DNA from: DATBLZ01 sp036555065 | GTDB taxonomy: Bacteria > Pseudomonadota > Gammaproteobacteria > Steroidobacterales > Rariloculaceae | NCBI GenBank assembly: GCA_036555065.1 | Contig: DATBLZ010000089.1 | Span: 1 to 20,937 of the forward strand | Direction: 5' to 3' | DNA length: 20,937 nt | In this document: positions 1-7,297 of the stretch, piece after piece | How the letters are laid out: each line of letters starts with the position of its first letter | How positions within the stretch are numbered: position 1 is the stretch's first letter | Notes under the pieces: generated by a model | Told to the model about the DNA's origin: nothing | Databases searched by the model: none | What the model saw: the letters and a program-made list of their open reading frames with translations, nothing else | Made by a program: the position numbers and the translations under genes

Positions 1-366
1 CGCATCGGCACGGCGGAGATCTATCGTGTCGTCGAGGGATTGGCCGAGGTCGCCGAGTGCGTCGCGATCGATCAGGAGTGGCAAGGCGACACGCGGATCG
101 TTCTGTTCGTGCGGTTGGCGTCCGGCGCCGTGCTCGATGAAGACCTGCAAGCGCGGATTCGCGCGGCGCTGCGCGCAGAAGCAAGCCCGAAGCACGTTCC
201 CGCGAAGATCATCGCAGTCGAGGACCTGCCGCGGACGATCAACGGCAAGCTCGTCGAGCTTGCGGTCCGCGACGTCGTCCATGGCCGCGAGCCCGAGAAC
301 CTGGACGCGCTCGCGAATCCGGAATCGCTCGCGCACTTTCGCGACCGTCCCGAGCTTGCCCAGTGA
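1..366 (+). CDS. Acetoacetyl-CoA synthetase-like acyl-CoA ligase, C-terminal end (partial)
   Basis: Only the last 121 codons are present; the reading frame is open from base 1 to the TGA at 364-366. The fragment starts with RIGTAEIYRVVE and runs through VAIDQEW to TINGKLVELAV near its end. This is the C-terminal lid domain of the ANL (acyl-CoA synthetase) superfamily. The NGK lysine (codon 247-249) is the conserved lysine used in the adenylation step. The RIGTAEIYR and NGKxVELAV wording fits acetoacetate-CoA ligase better than acetyl-CoA synthetase. Such enzymes activate acetoacetate with ATP and CoA in ketone-body or polyhydroxybutyrate metabolism. The stop overlaps the GTG start of the next gene (GTGA), so the two are probably cotranscribed. 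Substrate assignment is by family resemblance of the tail only. Confidence 0.82.
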   Translation, partial: RIGTAEIYRVVEGLAEVAECVAIDQEWQGDTRIVLFVRLASGAVLDEDLQARIRAALRAEASPKHVPAKIIAVEDLPRTINGKLVELAVRDVVHGREPENLDALANPESLAHFRDRPELAQ

Positions 367-1484
367 AACCGCGCGAAGCCTATGACGCGCGCGTCGCGCG
401 CGGCGAGCTCGAGGTCGATGCGACGCAAGCGGGAGTCGTGCGCGCGCTCGATCGCCTCTATGCCGACCTCTTGGCCGCGCCCCGCCCCACGCGCGGCTGG
501 CGCCGTCGCGTTGCAAGGCTGCTGACGGGCACCGCCGCGGCACCGGTGCGCGGCATCTATCTTTGGGGCGGCGTCGGCCGCGGCAAAACGCTGCTCATGG
601 ATCTCTTCTACGCCTGCCTGCCGTTCGACGACAAGGCGCGGCATCACTTTCATCGCTTCATGGCGACCGTGCACGCGAGCTTGAAGACCTTTAAAGACCG
701 GGAAAACCCACTCGACCTCGTCGCCGACCGCTTCGCGTCGCAAGCGCGAATCATCTGCTTCGATGAATTCGCCGTGCATGACATTGCCGATGCGATGATC
801 CTCGGCAATCTCTTCACGGCGCTCTTCGCGCGCGGCGTTACCCTTGCTGCGACGTCGAACATCCGGCCGCGAGACCTATATCGCGACGGCCTGCAGCGGC
901 AGCAATTCTTACCCGCGATCAAGCTCATCGAGACGCAAACCGAAGTGCTGCACGTCGACGGCCAGCGCGACTATCGGCTGCGCGTGCTCGAGCGCGCCGA
1001 CGTGTACCAGTTCCCATCGTCAAGCGCGGCCGAGCAGCGCTTGAGCGAGTACTTCGACGCGATCGCGCCCGACGAGCCACAGCGAGACGGCGTGCTCGAC
1101 GTGCTCGGCCGCGCGATTCGGTACCGCAAGCACGCGGACGGGGTCCTCTGGTGCGATTTTCGCGAGCTCTGCGACGGACCGCGCAGCCAGGACGACTACA
1201 TCGAGCTCTCGAAGTGCTATCAGACGGTCCTCGTCTCGAACGTGCCGCAATTCGATTCCGCACTCGAGAATCAGACGCGCCGATTCATCGCGCTCGTCGA
1301 CGAGCTCTACGACCGGCGCGTCAAGCTCATCGTCTCGGCCGCCGTGTCGCTCGATCGATTGTGGGCGGAGACTTCCGCTGGCAGCGCGACTGCAAAGCGG
1401 CTGCGCCACGATTTCGCGCGCACGCGCAGCCGCTTGCAGGAGATGCAGAGCTACGACTATCTCGCCGCCGCGCACCGCGCGTGA
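363..1484 (+). CDS. zapE: Cell division protein ZapE (AFG1-like P-loop ATPase)
   Basis: A 373-residue AAA-type ATPase, the usual size for ZapE. Walker A is GGVGRGKT at residues 69-76 and Walker B is IICFDEF at 130-136, followed by VHDIADAMIL as in ZapE/AFG1 proteins. A serine- and asparagine-rich sensor stretch (AATSNIRP) follows. In E. coli ZapE associates with the Z ring late in division and affects FtsZ bundling; mitochondrial AFG1 homologues act in protein quality control. The GTG start at 363 sits inside the upstream stop (GTGA), which implies translational coupling and supports this start. The gene ends 3 bases before the convergent tryptophan dioxygenase gene. All motifs appear intact. 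Confidence 0.93.
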   Translation: MKPREAYDARVARGELEVDATQAGVVRALDRLYADLLAAPRPTRGWRRRVARLLTGTAAAPVRGIYLWGGVGRGKTLLMDLFYACLPFDDKARHHFHRFMATVHASLKTFKDRENPLDLVADRFASQARIICFDEFAVHDIADAMILGNLFTALFARGVTLAATSNIRPRDLYRDGLQRQQFLPAIKLIETQTEVLHVDGQRDYRLRVLERADVYQFPSSSAAEQRLSEYFDAIAPDEPQRDGVLDVLGRAIRYRKHADGVLWCDFRELCDGPRSQDDYIELSKCYQTVLVSNVPQFDSALENQTRRFIALVDELYDRRVKLIVSAAVSLDRLWAETSAGSATAKRLRHDFARTRSRLQEMQSYDYLAAAHRA

Positions 1485-1487
1485 GGC

Positions 1488-2348
1488 TCACGCGCCGATC
1501 TTCGTGCGTACTTCGATGAGCTCGGGGAAGAACGAGATGTCGAGCGCTTTGCGCAGGAAGGCGACGCCGGCCGTGCCGCCCGTGCCCGGCTTGGGGCCGA
1601 TGATGCGCTCGACCGTCTTCATGTGGTGGAAGCGCCACGATTGGAAGTTGGTTTCGATGTCGACGAGGTTCTCGCAAATCTCGTATGCGGCCCAGTACTC
1701 GTCGGGATGCTTGTAGATGACTTCGAGCACTTCGACCACGCCGAGATGGTGCTCGTAGCGCTCCGTCCAGTCGCGCTCGACGCGTTCGAGCGGAACGCGG
1801 TGACCTACCCGATAGAGATAGCGCAAGAACTCGTCATAAATGCCGGGACTCTCGAGCGCTGCCTTCAGTATTCGGTAATACTCGAGGTGGTGCCGAAACC
1901 GCGGCAACATGCTTCGATCCTTGTTCCCGAGCTTGAACTCGAGGACGCGATACTGCAGCGACTGGAATCCCGATGCCGTGCCTAGCACGTCGCGAAACTT
2001 CGCATACGCGCTCGGCGTCAACGTCGCGAGCACCGACCATTGCGCGGTGAGCTGTTGCTGTATCTGCTTGATACGCGCAAAGATCTTGATCGTGCGCCCG
2101 ACTTGGTCGTTCTTGATGCACTCGATCGCGGCGTCGAGCTCATGGAGCATGAGCTTGATCCAGAGCTCCGCGACGTGATGCTGGATGATGAACAACATCT
2201 CGTCGTGCTGGCCGCTCCGCGGATGTTGCGCCGATAGCACCTTGTCGAGATCGAGGTACGCCTCGTAGCGAACGTCCTGCGCTGCGACGGTGCCGTCCTG
2301 TGCGGCCTCCGCCTGCGATTTGCGCCCACTCTCCGTTTTCGTCGTCAT
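1488..2348 (-). CDS. kynA: Tryptophan 2,3-dioxygenase
   Basis: A 286-residue haem enzyme that opens the indole ring of L-tryptophan to give N-formylkynurenine, the first step of the kynurenine pathway. The signature QHDEMLFIIQHH lies at about residues 47-58; F53 and H57 align with the substrate-binding Phe and active-site His of the Xanthomonas enzyme. ASGFQSLQYR holds the conserved Arg. WRFHHMKTVERIIG followed by a GTGGTAG loop carries the proximal haem His. The frame stays open upstream, but the start chosen is the ATG at 2346-2348 because the preceding 23 codons show no family features and would run into gpmA. No kynurenine formamidase or kynureninase gene is adjacent. It converges on zapE with a 3-base gap and diverges from gpmA with a 53-base gap. 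Confidence 0.93.
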   Translation of the reverse strand: MTTKTESGRKSQAEAAQDGTVAAQDVRYEAYLDLDKVLSAQHPRSGQHDEMLFIIQHHVAELWIKLMLHELDAAIECIKNDQVGRTIKIFARIKQIQQQLTAQWSVLATLTPSAYAKFRDVLGTASGFQSLQYRVLEFKLGNKDRSMLPRFRHHLEYYRILKAALESPGIYDEFLRYLYRVGHRVPLERVERDWTERYEHHLGVVEVLEVIYKHPDEYWAAYEICENLVDIETNFQSWRFHHMKTVERIIGPKPGTGGTAGVAFLRKALDISFFPELIEVRTKIGA

Positions 2349-2401
2349 CTGCCGGTAGTCTAGTTGATCTATTGGCGATATGCCCGAACAATAGCGGCTG
2401 T
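2349..2401. promoter_or_regulatory. Divergent kynA/gpmA intergenic region
   Basis: This 53-base gap must hold the promoters of both divergent genes unless they lie inside coding sequence. On the plus strand a weak sigma70-like pair can be drawn: TTGATC at 2364-2369 and AACAAT at 2387-2392 with 17 bases between, each matching 4 of 6 consensus bases. It would start transcription almost at the gpmA ATG. I see no convincing pair for kynA. The promoter reading is tentative. Confidence 0.3.
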
Positions 2402-3172
2402 ATGAGCGCTGCAGCACAACGCCGACCCGGCAAGCTCGTCATGGTCCGTCACGGCCAGAGTGATTGGAACCTCAAGAATCTCTTCACGGGCTGGACCGAC
2501 GTCGATCTCAGCGCGCAGGGCATCGCCGAAGCCAAGGCCGCTGCGCGAACGATCATGACGGAGAAGCTCACTTTCGATATCGCATTCACTTCCGTGCTGA
2601 CGCGCGCCATTCGCACGCTCTGGATCATGCTCGATGAGATGAAGCTCATGTGGATCCCGATCGAGCTCAACTGGCGGCTCAACGAACGCCACTACGGCGA
2701 CCTCCAGGGGCTCGACAAAGCGGCGACGGCCGCGAAGCACGGCGCCGCGCAGGTCAAGATTTGGCGCCGCAGCTACGACATACCTCCGCCGCCGCTCAAA
2801 CCCGACGATCCGCGTCATCCGCGCCACGACCCGCGGTACGCGGGCGTGCCCGCGAGCGCGCTGCCGGCGACCGAGTCTCTGAAGTCAACGCTCGAGCGCG
2901 TGAAGCCGTATTGGGAAGAGCGGATCGTGCCTGAGCTGCGGAGCGGGAAAAACGTGTTGATCAGCGCACACGGCAACAGCCTCCGCGCGCTCGTGAAGAT
3001 GCTCGAGGGCGTGTCCGACACCGACATCACCGAGCTCAACATTCCGACGGGCGCACCGCGCATTTACGAGTTCAATGCGGCCTTCGAGCCCGTGCGTGGC
3101 GAATATTTGGGTGATGCTGCCGCGATCGCGGCGGCTGCGCGCGCCGTTGCGAATCAAGCCGGCGCTCAATAG
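2402..3172 (+). CDS. gpmA: 2,3-bisphosphoglycerate-dependent phosphoglycerate mutase
   Basis: A 256-residue member of the histidine phosphatase superfamily that interconverts 3- and 2-phosphoglycerate in glycolysis and gluconeogenesis. The phosphohistidine motif VRHGQSDWN places the catalytic His at residue 17. The family motif FTGWTDVDLS follows, then ERHYGDLQG, and the second active-site His is H190 in SAHGNSLRA. The substrate-binding IPTGAP motif lies near the C-terminus. Length and spacing match E. coli GpmA (H11, H184) with a 6-residue longer N-terminus. The ATG at 2402 is preferred; the in-frame ATG at 2441 would leave only one residue before the RHG motif. The TAG stop is followed two bases later by a REP element and then the carbonic anhydrase-like gene, so the two genes are probably cotranscribed. 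Confidence 0.95.
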   Translation: MSAAAQRRPGKLVMVRHGQSDWNLKNLFTGWTDVDLSAQGIAEAKAAARTIMTEKLTFDIAFTSVLTRAIRTLWIMLDEMKLMWIPIELNWRLNERHYGDLQGLDKAATAAKHGAAQVKIWRRSYDIPPPPLKPDDPRHPRHDPRYAGVPASALPATESLKSTLERVKPYWEERIVPELRSGKNVLISAHGNSLRALVKMLEGVSDTDITELNIPTGAPRIYEFNAAFEPVRGEYLGDAAAIAAAARAVANQAGAQ

Positions 3173-3174
3173 GA

Positions 3175-3199
3175 ATCGCGGCTAAAGCCGCTCCCACAG
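3175..3199 (-). repeat. REP-type palindromic element, copy 1
   Basis: A 25-base element that reads, on the minus strand, CTGTGGGAGCGGC followed by TTTAGCCGCGAT. The arms GCGGCT (3178-3183) and AGCCGC (3186-3191) form a 6-bp stem with a 2-base loop, flanked by the GTGGGAG head. This is the layout of the GTRGGAG-type REP sequences known from Pseudomonas and Xanthomonadaceae, which are mobilised by RAYT (Y1 transposase-like) proteins. A second copy at 14989-15013 matches at 24 of 25 bases. It fills almost the whole 29-base gap between the gpmA stop and the next ATG. No RAYT gene is in the window. Confidence 0.88.
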
Positions 3200-3201
3200 A
3201 A

Positions 3202-3732
3202 ATGCTTTACGACCTCGGGCGGCACAGGGTAACGACGGCGAGCGATGCGTGCTTCGTAGCACCGAGCGCAGCCGTCATCGGCCGCGTGACGCTCGGCCGG
3301 GACGTGAACATCTGGTTTGGCGCCGTCGTACGCGGCGACGGCAATACGATCGCGATCGGCGAGCGCACGAACGTGCAGGACAATGCCGTCATTCACGTCG
3401 ACGGCGATGCGCCTGCGGTCATCGGCAACGAGGTCACGATCGGCCATAGCGCCGTAGTCCACGGCTGCCGGGTCGGAGATCGCACACTGATCGGCATCGG
3501 CGCGACGATCCTGAGCCACGCAGTGATCGGCCATTACTGCATCGTCGGCGCCGGCGCATTGATCACCGAGCGCAAAGAGTTTCCGGATCGCTCGGTGATC
3601 ATCGGCTCGCCGGCGAAGCGTTATCGCGACGTGACCGACGCGGAGATCGAGATGCTGATCCAGAGCGCCGCGCACTATGTCGAGCTTGGTCGGCGTTATC
3701 GCACGGAGCTACGCGCCCGCGGCGACCGTTGA
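3202..3732 (+). CDS. Gamma-carbonic anhydrase family protein (left-handed beta-helix, YrdA/PaaY-like)
   Basis: A 176-residue hexapeptide-repeat protein. Repeats such as FVAPSAAVIGRVTLGRDVN and IGNEVTIG form the left-handed beta-helix. The three family metal-ligand histidines are visible as H65 (NAVIHVD) and H82 and H87 (GHSAVVHG). Homologues are trimeric metalloproteins; some hydrate CO2, others (PaaY, CaiE) act as thioesterase or accessory proteins, so the substrate is uncertain. The ATG at 3202 fits the family N-terminus (xLYDLGxxxP-like start then FVAPSA). No Shine-Dalgarno sequence is visible, because the REP element occupies the position where it would lie. It ends 14 bases before the convergent selD gene. 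Confidence 0.9.
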   Translation: MLYDLGRHRVTTASDACFVAPSAAVIGRVTLGRDVNIWFGAVVRGDGNTIAIGERTNVQDNAVIHVDGDAPAVIGNEVTIGHSAVVHGCRVGDRTLIGIGATILSHAVIGHYCIVGAGALITERKEFPDRSVIIGSPAKRYRDVTDAEIEMLIQSAAHYVELGRRYRTELRARGDR

Positions 3733-3746
3733 TCCTCCGCGCGATC

Positions 3747-4811
3747 TCAGCCGATGCGAATGCGCGGCTCGTCGCCTTCGATGCGGCCGACGACGGCCGC
3801 GTGCTCGTGGCCCCCGCGTTTGAACACGTCGAGGACCTCATCCGCTGCCGCCGGCGCGCACGCGACGAGCAGCCCGCCGTTCGTCTGCGGGTCCGTGAGA
3901 ATATCGCGCGATGCCGCATTCCAGCTCGCGGGCGCATCGACGCGCGCCTTGACGCTCTCCCAATTGCGTCCGGAGGCTCCAGTCTTGATGCCGGTTTCGG
4001 CGAGCCTGCGTGCGCCGGCGAAAACCGGGATGGCGCTCTCGTCGAGAACGGCGCCGACGCCACTCGCCGTGCAGATCTCCGCGAGGTGGCCCAAAAGACC
4101 GAAGCCCGTGACGTCGGTCGCCGCATGCACGCCAGCCAACGTCGCGAGCTCGGCTCCGGGCGTATTCAACAGAGTGGCCGACGCGAGCATCGTGCGATAG
4201 TCGGAGTCGCTTAAAGTTCCGCGCTTGAGCGCCGCGCTGAAAATGCCGATGCCGAGCGGCTTGCCAAGCACCAGTGAATCGCCCGCACGCGCACCGGCGT
4301 TGCGCAGGACCCGATCGGGATGCACGAGTCCCAGAGCGACGAGACCGTAGATCGGCTCGGCCGAATCGATCGAATGCCCGCCCGCGACGGGCGCTCCGGC
4401 CGTCGCGCTGACGTCCCGCCCGCCGGCGAGAATCCGGCGAATCGTCTCTGGCCGCATCTTGCCGAGCGGCATGCCGACGACCGCGAGCGTGAAAATCGGC
4501 CGGCCGCCCATCGCATAGACGTCGGAAAGTGCGTTGGCGGCGGCGATTCGTCCGAATTCGTAGGGATCGTCGACGATCGGCATGAAAAAGTCCGTCGTCG
4601 CGACGAGAGCGGCCTCCGCGGAGATCTTGTAAACAGCGGCATCGTCGCTCGTGGACGCGTCGACCAACAGCGCCGCGTGCTCGGTCAGGACGGGCATCTC
4701 GCTCAGGATCTCCCTGAGCAGGTTCGGCGCGATCTTGCAGCCGCAGCCCCCGCCGTGCGCAAGCGACGTCAGGCGCGGCTCCGCGGACGGATTAGCGCTT
4801 GCCGATGTCAT
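3747..4811 (-). CDS. selD: Selenide, water dikinase (cysteine form)
   Basis: A 354-residue enzyme that makes selenophosphate from selenide and ATP for selenocysteine and 2-selenouridine synthesis. The N-terminal glycine-rich motif HGGGCGCK gives catalytic C23 and K26, aligning with C17 and K20 of E. coli SelD; the codon is TGC, so this is a Cys rather than Sec enzyme. TTDFFMPIVDDPYEFGRIAAANALSD-type sequence and DVTGFGLLGH are PurM/AIR-synthase-like ATP and metal-binding motifs. DPQTNGGLL is the C-terminal signature. The ATG at 4809-4811 is preceded by GGGGA with a 4-base spacer. The frame extends upstream but without family features. No selA, selB, selC or mnmH gene is in the window. Its start faces msrQ with almost no gap. 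Confidence 0.95.
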   Translation of the reverse strand: MTSASANPSAEPRLTSLAHGGGCGCKIAPNLLREILSEMPVLTEHAALLVDASTSDDAAVYKISAEAALVATTDFFMPIVDDPYEFGRIAAANALSDVYAMGGRPIFTLAVVGMPLGKMRPETIRRILAGGRDVSATAGAPVAGGHSIDSAEPIYGLVALGLVHPDRVLRNAGARAGDSLVLGKPLGIGIFSAALKRGTLSDSDYRTMLASATLLNTPGAELATLAGVHAATDVTGFGLLGHLAEICTASGVGAVLDESAIPVFAGARRLAETGIKTGASGRNWESVKARVDAPASWNAASRDILTDPQTNGGLLVACAPAAADEVLDVFKRGGHEHAAVVGRIEGDEPRIRIG

Positions 4812-4821
4812 AATGTCCCCA

Positions 4822-5445
4822 ATGTCTCGCGCGACGGTCATTACGCTCAAAGCCGGCATTTGGGCCGCGTGCCTCGCTCCGCTCGCGTGGCTAGTCGTCC
4901 GCGGCTTCGAGATCGGCGGCGTCACGCTCGGTCCGAATCCGGTCGAGGAAGTATTGCACACGCTGGGCAAGACGGGTCTCAACATCCTGTTCATCACGCT
5001 CGCCGTGACCCCGGCGCGGCAGCTCACGGGGCAGAACGCGTTGATTCGATTCCGCCGGTTGCTCGGGCTCTTCTCCTTCTTCTACGTGGTCTTGCACTTC
5101 CTCGCCTACGCTCTGCTCGATTTGCGGTTGGCATGGAGCACGATCGGCACCGACATAGCGATGCGCCCGTACATCACGATCGGAATGCTGGCGCTCGTGC
5201 TGATGACGGCGCTTGCAACTACGTCCACACAGGCGATGCAGCGACGGCTGCGGCGCAACTGGGCGCGGCTGCACAAGCTCATCTACGCGATCGCGATTCT
5301 CGGCGCCGTGCACTTCCAGTGGCAGACCAAAGGCGACGCGGAGCTCGAGCCGTGGGTCTACATCGCGATCCTGACGGCGTTGCTCGGTTATCGGGTCGTC
5401 AGATGGGTCATGCGGCCGACGAGCGGAGCGATGAGCCTGCGGTAG
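4822..5445 (+). CDS. msrQ: MsrQ, haem-binding membrane subunit of the MsrPQ methionine sulfoxide reductase
   Basis: A 207-residue integral membrane protein of the ferric-reductase-like family. The order of motifs follows E. coli MsrQ (YedZ): LTPARQLTGQ-like cytoplasmic turn, IRFRRLLGLFSFFYVVLHF with a candidate haem His, MRPYITIGM, TSTQAMQRRLRRNWARLHKLIY with a second His, and VHFQW with a third. It passes electrons from the quinone pool or flavin to periplasmic MsrP, a molybdoenzyme that repairs oxidised methionine. No msrP gene is adjacent: selD lies upstream on the other strand and the downstream neighbour is convergent. Start is either ATG 4813 or ATG 4822; the second is chosen because its N-terminus fits better. 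Neither has a clear ribosome-binding site. The last 58 bases overlap the pepSY gene. Confidence 0.9.
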   Translation: MSRATVITLKAGIWAACLAPLAWLVVRGFEIGGVTLGPNPVEEVLHTLGKTGLNILFITLAVTPARQLTGQNALIRFRRLLGLFSFFYVVLHFLAYALLDLRLAWSTIGTDIAMRPYITIGMLALVLMTALATTSTQAMQRRLRRNWARLHKLIYAIAILGAVHFQWQTKGDAELEPWVYIAILTALLGYRVVRWVMRPTSGAMSLR

Positions 5446-6593
5446 GCGAGCGCGAGCCCGGTCCAGACCATCAGTGTCGACGTCAGCGAGACGAGCCCAG
5501 CGACCGTCTGGCCGAGAATCCCGAGCGCCTCGCCGGTGTGCAGAAAGCGCACCCAACTGCGCGCTTGTCGGCCCGGCGTTTGGCTCGAAAACGGGTTCCA
5601 CGCCACGACCGCGCCCGTGGCCGCGTCGAGCGTCAACGTGTGGCGCAATTGCGGTTGACCGCCGTTGCCCTCGTCGATCGTGAACTGCACGGTCGCATCA
5701 CCCGGCCGCGGCAATTGCACGCCGATCATGCGCCAACCTTCGAGGCGACTCGCGGCGACGTCGAAGAGCACATCGAGCGCGGGGACCTCCGAGGTCGGCG
5801 CGCTCACGGGCGCTTGGCGTTGCGCGCCGCCCTGTTGCCTGCCGGACTGCTGCGGGCCCCCCGGCGGCGGCCCGCCGCCCTGTCCGGGCGGCTCTTCGCC
5901 GAACGCGCGGTACACGAGCGCGTTCGCCCACGGGTAATAGAAGATGCTGCCCGACGCGACGATGACGGCCAGCGGGATCGCCGTCCAGATGCCGACCACG
6001 TGGTGCCAGTTGAAGTCGCGCGCCGGACCCGACGATAGCGCCTGGGCGCTGAAGAACAAACGCGTCCTGAACATCGCCCACTTGTAGACGCGCGGCAGCC
6101 ACAGATACATGCCGCTCAGAATCAGAAACAGGAACGCGAGGTTGCTTACTCCCGTGACCGCGCGCCAAAGCGCGCGGTCGTCGCCCTGCGCGTTGAACCA
6201 GCGATGCCAACCCGTGACGGCGCTGAAGAACGCCTCGACGTCGGACGCACCCTCACCGAGCACGGCGCCCGAGTAGGGATTCACGAATAGCGTTCGGCCG
6301 CGCCCCGCGCTGATCGTCGCCGGCGCCGTCGGATCGGCGTCGATCGTCACGGCCGTGGGCGCGAAATCGGGCACCGCGAGCTGCGCGGCGGCGGCGAGGG
6401 ACGCGAGCGGCAGGCGTGGCGCGCCCGGCGCCGCCGCCGCGTGCAAGTCGCGATTGGCCCAATCGACGATCTGACGCTCGTAGGTCAAGACGACGCCCGT
6501 CGCCGACATCATGAGAATCACGAGGCCGCAGAGGACGCCGCAGCTCAAGTGCATCCAGAAGAACGTCTTGCGAATCGCGGTCGGTATTGCCAC
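5388..6593 (-). CDS. PepSY-associated transmembrane protein of the iron-uptake operon
   Basis: A 401-residue inner-membrane protein. It begins with IRKTFFWMHLSCGVLCGLVILMMSATGVVLTYERQI-type sequence, the N-terminal helix of the PepSY-associated TM family. A periplasmic PepSY-like region, helices around LAFLFLILSGMYLWLPR and HHVVGIWTAIPLAVIVASGSI, and a final helix near MVWTGLALAYRR follow. Such proteins often sit beside siderophore receptors and some are ferric or siderophore reductases; this one lacks a fused flavodoxin reductase domain. The GTG at 6591-6593 is chosen because GAGGA lies 6 bases upstream; a TTG at 6632 has no such site. A proline/glycine/glutamine-rich stretch interrupts the middle. 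It starts 23 bases after piuC and its 3' end overlaps msrQ. Confidence 0.85.
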   Translation of the reverse strand: MAIPTAIRKTFFWMHLSCGVLCGLVILMMSATGVVLTYERQIVDWANRDLHAAAAPGAPRLPLASLAAAAQLAVPDFAPTAVTIDADPTAPATISAGRGRTLFVNPYSGAVLGEGASDVEAFFSAVTGWHRWFNAQGDDRALWRAVTGVSNLAFLFLILSGMYLWLPRVYKWAMFRTRLFFSAQALSSGPARDFNWHHVVGIWTAIPLAVIVASGSIFYYPWANALVYRAFGEEPPGQGGGPPPGGPQQSGRQQGGAQRQAPVSAPTSEVPALDVLFDVAASRLEGWRMIGVQLPRPGDATVQFTIDEGNGGQPQLRHTLTLDAATGAVVAWNPFSSQTPGRQARSWVRFLHTGEALGILGQTVAGLVSLTSTLMVWTGLALAYRRLIAPLVGRMTHLTTR

Positions 6594-6616
6594 GCAGTTT
6601 CCTCGAGCGAGCCCGA

Positions 6617-7297
6617 TCAGACGATCGCCCAACGCCTCAACAGATTGTGATAGACGCCCGTCAACGCGAGCACCGACTCGTCGTCACCGACCCGTTGACG
6701 CAGGCGGATGATCGCCATATCCATGTCGAACAAGAGCGTCCGCTCGGCGTCGTCGCGCACGAGGCTCTGAATCCAAAAGAAAGATGCGAGCCGCACGCCA
6801 CGCGTCACCGGCGTCACGCGATGGAGGCTCGTTGCCGGATAGAGCACCATGTGCCCGGCCGCCAATTTCACCGAGTGTGGACCGTAAGTGTCGTCGACGA
6901 CGAGCTCGCCGCCGTCGTAGTCTTCCGGCGCGCTCAGGAACAACGTCGCCGAGATGTCGGTGCGCAGCCGCAGTCCGCCGCCGGGCGCCTGCCGAATGGC
7001 GTTGTCGACGTGGTTGCCGAACGCTTCGCCGCCCTCGTAGCGGTTGAAAAGCGGCGGAAACACCTTGGCCGGCAAGGCCGCAGACATGAAGAGCGCGCTG
7101 CGGTTGAGCGCATCGAGCACGATCGCGCCGAGCTCGCGCGCAGGTCTAGACCCTTGCGCGAGCTGCCGGTTGTGCTTGACGCGCGTCGACTGGAACCCGG
7201 CCGTGACGCTGCCGTCGACCCATGCGGCGCCTGCGAGCACGCGTTGCGCATGCTCGACCTGCGCCGCCGTCAGCACGTCCGGAACGTGCAGCAGCAT
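6617..7297 (-). CDS. piuC: PiuC, PKHD-type Fe(II)/2-oxoglutarate-dependent hydroxylase (YbiX family)
   Basis: A 226-residue enzyme, almost the same length as E. coli YbiX (225). The metal triad is H96-V-D98 in GNHVDNAIR and H159 in SLHRVTP, and R169 in TRGVRLASFFW is the likely 2-oxoglutarate anchor. FNRYEGGEAFGNHVD and the C-terminal LTGVYHNLLRRWA are typical of the family. PiuC/YbiX genes are characteristically linked to catecholate siderophore receptors, and the reaction is poorly defined, perhaps modification of the ligand or receptor. The ATG at 7295-7297 shares its first base with the stop of the receptor gene (TAATG), indicating translational coupling. It is controlled by the Fur-type promoter upstream of the receptor. 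Confidence 0.93.
   Translation of the reverse strand: MLLHVPDVLTAAQVEHAQRVLAGAAWVDGSVTAGFQSTRVKHNRQLAQGSRPARELGAIVLDALNRSALFMSAALPAKVFPPLFNRYEGGEAFGNHVDNAIRQAPGGGLRLRTDISATLFLSAPEDYDGGELVVDDTYGPHSVKLAAGHMVLYPATSLHRVTPVTRGVRLASFFWIQSLVRDDAERTLLFDMDMAIIRLRQRVGDDESVLALTGVYHNLLRRWAIV

Noticed and set aside
2300..2401. An upstream-extended start for gpmA
   Set aside because: The extra 34 codons overlap the kynA 5' end and show no phosphoglycerate mutase sequence; the ATG at 2402 gives the family length.
4320..6038. A 572-codon open frame on the plus strand
   Set aside because: It runs antisense to selD and the pepSY gene and across msrQ in another frame, and its arginine-rich translation has no family features. 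It is a by-product of high GC.
6594..6632. TTG at 6632 as start of the PepSY protein
   Set aside because: It overlaps piuC, has no ribosome-binding site, and the GTG at 6593 has GAGGA at good spacing.
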